From positions 1 to 64,000 of the forward strand of contig NZ_BMQP01000008.1 of the NCBI RefSeq assembly GCF_014648175.1: 64,000 bases of DNA. The letters run 5' to 3'. Position numbers and translations under genes: made by a program. Under the pieces are notes generated by a model. That model worked only from the letters and a program-made list of their open reading frames with translations. It did not search any database and had not been told where the DNA came from. The first letter of the stretch is position 1, and each line of letters opens with the position of its first letter. This document shows, in pieces, positions 59,864-64,000 of this stretch. This DNA comes from Planobispora rosea. Lineage in GTDB: Bacteria > Actinomycetota > Actinomycetes > Streptosporangiales > Streptosporangiaceae.

Positions 59864-61009
59864 GTGAGAACTTCGACGTTGAGGGAACTGCTGCACCTGT
59901 CCCTGGCGGCGGCCGGTCCCACGGTGGGATCGGTACGGCTGCGCCGGGTGCCCTCGGCGGGGGCACGCTACCCGGTCGACGCCCACGTCCTGACCTCGGG
60001 CGGCCGCTTCTTCTACGACCCGCTCGGCGACGACCTGACCGAGCGGGGCAGCGGCCCGGCACCCGGCGGCGGGGCGTTGATCGTCCTGGCCCTGGTCCCG
60101 GAGCGCACGGAGCGCAAGTACGGCTCCCGCAGCCTTCCCAGCCTCCTGCTCGACCTCGGCCACGCGCTGGGAGCGGTCGCCGCGGCGGCGGCTGCGCTCG
60201 GGGTCGGCTGCCGGGTCCTGCTGGAGGCGGACGGCGCGGCGCTGGAGCGGCTCACCGGGCCGGCCGGAGGGTACCCGCTGGCGGCGGCCTGGGTGGGGGG
60301 CGGCGCGCCTCCGGAGCTCGCGGAGCTCGTGGAGTCCGTGGAGTCCGTGGAGCCTGTGGAGTCCATGACGTCCATGACGTCCATGACGTCCATGACGTCC
60401 GTGACGTCCATGACGTCCGTGACGTCCGGAAGCCTTCACGGCACGGCGCAGACGTGGGCGCATCCGGACCTGGCCCGTCTCGGCCCGGGAGACCGGGACC
60501 CGCTGTGGGAGACACCCGAGGCGGCCCGCGTCGGAGCCGAGACGATCATGAGGCGCAGGAGCGCGTCCCCGCCGTTCACCGGTGAGGTCGACCCCGCGCC
60601 GCTGCTGGCGGGTACCCGGCTGGTCGCCGCCCTTCCGGACGGTCTGCGCGACGCGACCGGGCTCATCGGCCGGGGGGACGCCCGCCCGGCCCTCGCCGCC
60701 TGGGCCCACGGGCAGCCCTTCCTGGCCGATGCCGCGGCCGTACTGCTCTACACGACCCCGCACGCGGCGGCGGAGAAGACGGGGTGGCCGGCATACCGGG
60801 TGGCGTGCCTGCGGGCCGGGATGACCGTGCACCGGGCGCTGCTGCTGGCCCAGGCACGGGGACTGCGGGCCAGGGCGATCGGCAGCTGGGGGGAGGCCGA
60901 CCTGGGGGCCGCGCTCGGCGGGACGCCGGGAGAGCGCGTGATCGTGCACGGCGCCGTCGTGGGCCCGGGCGGAGACGGGGCCACGGGGCCGGAGAGGGGT
61001 GCGAAGTGA
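59864..61009 (+). CDS. SagB-type azoline dehydrogenase, nitroreductase fold, with repeat-rich linker
   Basis: This FMN-dependent enzyme would oxidise azolines to azoles. The 381-residue protein has the SagB signature [17 protein letters not shown] and [10 protein letters not shown] in its first half. A second nitroreductase-like half starts with [13 protein letters not shown] and has [20 protein letters not shown]. Between them, residues 156-187, is a low-complexity linker of VES and MTS triplets encoded by a 9-bp repeat tract. The GTG at 59864 follows the YcaO stop by 7 bases. Its end overlaps the first ABC exporter gene. Confidence 0.85.
   Translation: MRTSTLRELLHLSLAAAGPTVGSVRLRRVPSAGARYPVDAHVLTSGGRFFYDPLGDDLTERGSGPAPGGGALIVLALVPERTERKYGSRSLPSLLLDLGHALGAVAAAAAALGVGCRVLLEADGAALERLTGPAGGYPLAAAWVGGGAPPELAELVESVESVEPVESMTSMTSMTSMTSVTSMTSVTSGSLHGTAQTWAHPDLARLGPGDRDPLWETPEAARVGAETIMRRRSASPPFTGEVDPAPLLAGTRLVAALPDGLRDATGLIGRGDARPALAAWAHGQPFLADAAAVLLYTTPHAAAEKTGWPAYRVACLRAGMTVHRALLLAQARGLRARAIGSWGEADLGAALGGTPGERVIVHGAVVGPGGDGATGPERGAK
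60329..60423 (+). repeat. 9-bp tandem repeat tract inside the dehydrogenase gene
   Basis: Nonamers of GTGGAGTCC (60329-60364, four units) run into GTCCATGAC/GTCCGTGAC (60361-60423, seven units). All keep the reading frame, encoding VES then MTS/VTS triplets. The tract should be length-variable between strains without breaking the gene. Confidence 0.92.
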
Positions 61010-62757
61010 TCGTTCATCGGAGACTGGTCCAGCTCGCCGGAGACGTCAAGGGGCCGATCGCGGTGTGCGTCGGTCTCGGCCTGGCGGTCTCCTCGGCCTA
61101 CGCGGCCCAGGCGCTGCTGCTGGCGGGTTCGCTCGCCGCGCTGGTCCGGGGCCGCTGGGACGAGGCGGTGACGCTTCTCCTGTGGGCCTTCGCGGTCATC
61201 GCCGCGCGCGCGGCCCTCATCTGGCTGCGGGAGACGGTGACCGTGTGGGCGGGGGCGCTCATCCGGGCGAAACTGAGGGACCGGCTCGTCACCAAGCTCG
61301 GCGAGCTGGGACCGGCCCACCTCACCGGGACCAGGACCGGTCAGGCGCAGACCACGCTGGTGGACGGCGTCGAGGGACTCGACCCCTACTTCAGCCGCTA
61401 CCTTCCGCAGGTGGTGATCACCTTCACCGTGCCGACGGTCCTGGTCGCCTGGTTGTCCACGGTCAATCCCGCGGCGGCGGCCGTACTCGGCACGGCGGTC
61501 GCGGGGGTTCTGATCATTCCCCGGTTCTGGGACGCCACGCTGCTGCGCCGCGGCCGTACCCGCTGGACGGCCTTCGCCGACCTGGCCTCCGACTACCTGG
61601 AGGCCATGCAGGGGATGGCGACGCTGCGGGCGTTCGGCGCGGTGGGCCGGGTCGGCGCGCGGCTGGCCACGCGGGCACGCGAGCTGTACGAGACGACGAT
61701 GCGCCAGCTCAGGGTCTCGCTGGTGGAGACGGGGGTGAGCGCGTTCCTGATCCAGGCCGGTACGGCGGGCGCCGTACTGGCCGCGGCCGCGGCGTTCGCC
61801 GCGCCGGGCGCCGGAACCCCCGGACCCGGGGCCTGGGAGGTGTTCGCGGTCCTGATGGTGGCGGTGGAGTGCTTCCGGCCGGTGAAGAACCTCTCCGAGT
61901 ACTGGCACGCCGGGTATCTCGGGATCACCGCGGTGGACGGCATCGAGAACCTGCTGTCGGCCCGGCCCGCCGCGCCGGACACCGGCGCCCTCACCGCCCT
62001 GCCGGGGCGGGCCGGGGGCGGTGCTCCGGAACTGCGCTTCGAGGGCGTCACCTTCACCTATCCGGGGCGGGAGCGGCCCGCCGTACGGGACGTCAGCCTG
62101 ACCGCGGCGCCGGGACGGACCGTCGCCCTGGTCGGCCCGTCCGGGGCGGGCAAGTCCACCTGCGTCTCGCTGCTCCTGCGCCACCTGGACCCCCAGCACG
62201 GCCGGATCACCCTGAACGGCGTCGACATCCGCGATCTCACCCTCGCCGCCCTGCGCGCGCAGATCGCCGTCGTCGCCCAGGACACCTATCTCTTCCACGG
62301 CACGGTCGCCGACAACCTCCGCCTGGCCCGTCCCGGCGCCACCGACGAGGAGCTGGTGGCCGCTTGCCGGGACGCCGGCGCGCACGACTTCATCGCGGCC
62401 CTGCCGGACGGCTACGCGACCGTGCTGGGCGAGCGCGGCGCCACGCTCTCCGGGGGCCAGCGCCAGCGGGTCGCGCTCGCCCGCGCGCTCCTGGCCGACG
62501 CGCCGCTCCTGGTGCTGGACGAGGCGACCTCGCACGTGGACGCCCGGGGCGAGGCCGCCATCGCCCAGGCCCTCGCCCGCGCCCGGAACGGCCGTACCTG
62601 CCTGGTCATCGCCCACCGCCTGTCGACCGTCCGGGACGCCGACCACATCGTCGTCCTGGCCGACGGCGCGGTGGCCGAGTCCGGCGGCCACGGCGACCTG
62701 CTCGCCGCCGGCGGCGCCTACACCCGTCTCGTCACCGCCCAGGAGATCCCCGCATGA
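61006..62757 (+). CDS. ABC exporter, fused membrane and ATPase domains (first)
   Basis: The 583-residue half-transporter has six TM segments within residues 15-310. The ATPase shows Walker [10 protein letters not shown], signature [18 protein letters not shown], Walker [13 protein letters not shown] and [13 protein letters not shown]. CydD-like in length and layout. The GTG at 61006 overlaps the dehydrogenase stop, and its own end overlaps the next ABC gene by 4 bases. Together they probably export the RiPP product. Confidence 0.93.
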   Translation: MIVHRRLVQLAGDVKGPIAVCVGLGLAVSSAYAAQALLLAGSLAALVRGRWDEAVTLLLWAFAVIAARAALIWLRETVTVWAGALIRAKLRDRLVTKLGELGPAHLTGTRTGQAQTTLVDGVEGLDPYFSRYLPQVVITFTVPTVLVAWLSTVNPAAAAVLGTAVAGVLIIPRFWDATLLRRGRTRWTAFADLASDYLEAMQGMATLRAFGAVGRVGARLATRARELYETTMRQLRVSLVETGVSAFLIQAGTAGAVLAAAAAFAAPGAGTPGPGAWEVFAVLMVAVECFRPVKNLSEYWHAGYLGITAVDGIENLLSARPAAPDTGALTALPGRAGGGAPELRFEGVTFTYPGRERPAVRDVSLTAAPGRTVALVGPSGAGKSTCVSLLLRHLDPQHGRITLNGVDIRDLTLAALRAQIAVVAQDTYLFHGTVADNLRLARPGATDEELVAACRDAGAHDFIAALPDGYATVLGERGATLSGGQRQRVALARALLADAPLLVLDEATSHVDARGEAAIAQALARARNGRTCLVIAHRLSTVRDADHIVVLADGAVAESGGHGDLLAAGGAYTRLVTAQEIPA

Positions 62758-64000
62758 CCGCCGGTGCCCCGACCCCCTCCCCGGAGACGACCGCCGCGGA
62801 CCGGCCGCCGCTCCCGGACGGCACGGCCGCCCCGCCGCCCGGGGGCGACCCGCGCGCGGACGCTCACCCGATGATCTGGCTGGCCTCGGCCGTCGCCGGG
62901 CACCGGCGGGCGTTCGCCGCCACGCTCCTGTCCAACCTGCTCGGCCAGACCGCGGCTCTGGCCGCCGCCGTCACCGGGGCCTGGCTGCTCGGCCGGACGG
63001 TCGCGGGACAGGCGGCCCCGCTGGACGTGGCGGGCGCCGTGCTGGGCGGGCTGGTGGTCGTCGTCACCCTCGCCACCTGGTGGGAGATGTACGTCGCGCA
63101 CGACCTGGCCTACCTCGTGCTGGCGCGGCTGCGCGGCCGGGTCTACGACGCGCTGGCCCGCATCGCCCCCGCCCGGCTGCTCGGCAGGCGCAGCGGGGAC
63201 CTGTCGGCCGCCGTCCTGTCCGACGTCGAGACCCTGGAGTGGCTGTTCGCCCACACCCTGGCCCAGTTGGTCACCGCGGCGACCGTGCTCGTCTGCGGCG
63301 CGGTGGGGGCGGCGCTGCTCGACCCGATACTGCTGGCGGTCTCGCTCCCGCTGGCGCTGTGCGTGCTCACCGTGCCGTTCTGGCTGCGCAGGACCTCCTC
63401 CCGGCACGGTGAGGAACTGCGCGAGGCCACCGCGGAGCTCACCTCCGACGTCGTGGACACCGTGCAGGGGCTGCGGGAGATCACCGCGTTCGGCGCGCTG
63501 GAGCGGCGGCGGGACCTGCTGGCCGCCAAGACCCGCCGGCTCGCGCGGGCGCAGGCGGCCAACGCCTCCCGGGGCGGCCTGGAGGCCGCGCTCACCGACG
63601 CGCTGCTGGCCGTCGCCGCCGCCGGCACCCTGCTGGTGGTCTCCGCGCTGGTCCGCTCCGGCGAACTGGCGGTCGCCGACGGCCCGGTCGCGATGGTGCT
63701 GGCCGCGGCCTCCCTCGGCCCGGCCTCGCAGGTGGCGCTGCTGCTGAAGGAGTACGGCACGCTGCGCGCCGCGGCCGGGCGGGTCCACGCGCTGGTCACC
63801 GCCCCGCCCAACGTGACCGAGCCCGCCGCGCCGCGACCGCCGCTGGAGGGCGAGGTGGTCTTCGAGGACGTGCGCTTCCGCTACACCCCCGACGGGCCCG
63901 AGGTCCTGCGCGGGGTGTCGTTCACCGTACGGCCCGGTCAGACGGTGGCGCTCGTCGGCCCGTCCGGAGCGGGCAAGTCGACCTGCGTCTCGCTGCTGCT
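62754..64000 (+). CDS. ABC exporter, second half-transporter, cut by window end
   Basis: At least 415 residues are visible and the gene continues off the right edge without a stop. A Pro-rich cytoplasmic N-terminus of about 40 residues is followed by about six TM segments ([20 protein letters not shown], then [19 protein letters not shown]) and the beginning of the ATPase: [20 protein letters not shown] and Walker [10 protein letters not shown]. CydC-like. The ATG overlaps the previous stop (ATGA), so the two half-transporters should form a heterodimer exporting the peptide. Confidence 0.92.
   Translation, partial: MTAGAPTPSPETTAADRPPLPDGTAAPPPGGDPRADAHPMIWLASAVAGHRRAFAATLLSNLLGQTAALAAAVTGAWLLGRTVAGQAAPLDVAGAVLGGLVVVVTLATWWEMYVAHDLAYLVLARLRGRVYDALARIAPARLLGRRSGDLSAAVLSDVETLEWLFAHTLAQLVTAATVLVCGAVGAALLDPILLAVSLPLALCVLTVPFWLRRTSSRHGEELREATAELTSDVVDTVQGLREITAFGALERRRDLLAAKTRRLARAQAANASRGGLEAALTDALLAVAAAGTLLVVSALVRSGELAVADGPVAMVLAAASLGPASQVALLLKEYGTLRAAAGRVHALVTAPPNVTEPAAPRPPLEGEVVFEDVRFRYTPDGPEVLRGVSFTVRPGQTVALVGPSGAGKSTCVSLL

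Overview
The window is 64 kb of very GC-rich DNA with GTG/ATG starts, ATGA-type gene overlaps, a xylA-xylB pair, conservon (cvn) operons and many one-component regulators. This points to a filamentous actinomycete. Streptosporangiales (Streptosporangium/Nonomuraea-like) is my best guess from gene style, not a proven placement. I saw no rRNA, tRNA, insertion sequence or CRISPR array.

Region 1 (1-16.9 kb) holds small redox and stress modules, each pairing a one-component regulator with enzymes. Two tandem imine-reductase-like dehydrogenases face an HxlR regulator. An ArsR regulator faces an old yellow enzyme. A zinc-less quinone-reductase-type MDR enzyme faces a second HxlR regulator. A VOC protein faces a MarR regulator across a perfect 12-bp palindrome. 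In between lie a methyltransferase, TrmO, two coupled alpha/beta hydrolases, and an ABC-2 transporter divergent from a NarL-type two-component system. Region 2 (16.9-21.9 kb) is xylose use: a ROK regulator divergent from xylA-xylB.

Region 3 (22.2-34.2 kb) has two conservons flanking a lasso-peptide cluster. The first conservon has cvnA, cvnB and cvnC but no cvnD GTPase. The second has all four genes. The lasso cluster is precursor, cyclase, RRE, protease and ABC exporter. Its predicted 15-residue core, LLQFRGNDRLLLSKN, belongs to the citrulassin family as I know it.

Region 4 (34.4-40 kb) carries an acyltransferase, an NfeD-like/flotillin pair, a BrkB protein, an SDR and a HAD remnant. Region 5 (40.1-49.7 kb) is a cell-surface polysaccharide locus: three glycosyltransferases, UDP-GlcNAc 2-epimerase (wecB), UDP-ManNAc dehydrogenase (wecC) and a secreted DUF4434-like protein. 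An NrtR-type regulator with a decayed Nudix box follows.

Region 6 (50.4-64 kb, running off the right edge) is the most striking. Two divergent operons share a 121-bp promoter with two Fur/Zur-like boxes. Leftward are a secreted metal-binding beta-propeller (AztD-like) and a BtuFCD/FecBCDE-type chelate importer. Rightward are a 39-residue peptide containing HPTCNH, a tandem-repeat and hairpin attenuator, a TOMM leader-binding protein, a CocE/NonD (Xaa-Pro peptidase-like) hydrolase, a YcaO cyclodehydratase, a SagB-like dehydrogenase and two ABC exporter half-transporters. I infer a metal-starvation-controlled, azole-modified ribosomal peptide that is exported and re-imported as a metal chelate, that is, a candidate RiPP metallophore. 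I know of no described example, but I could not search for one.
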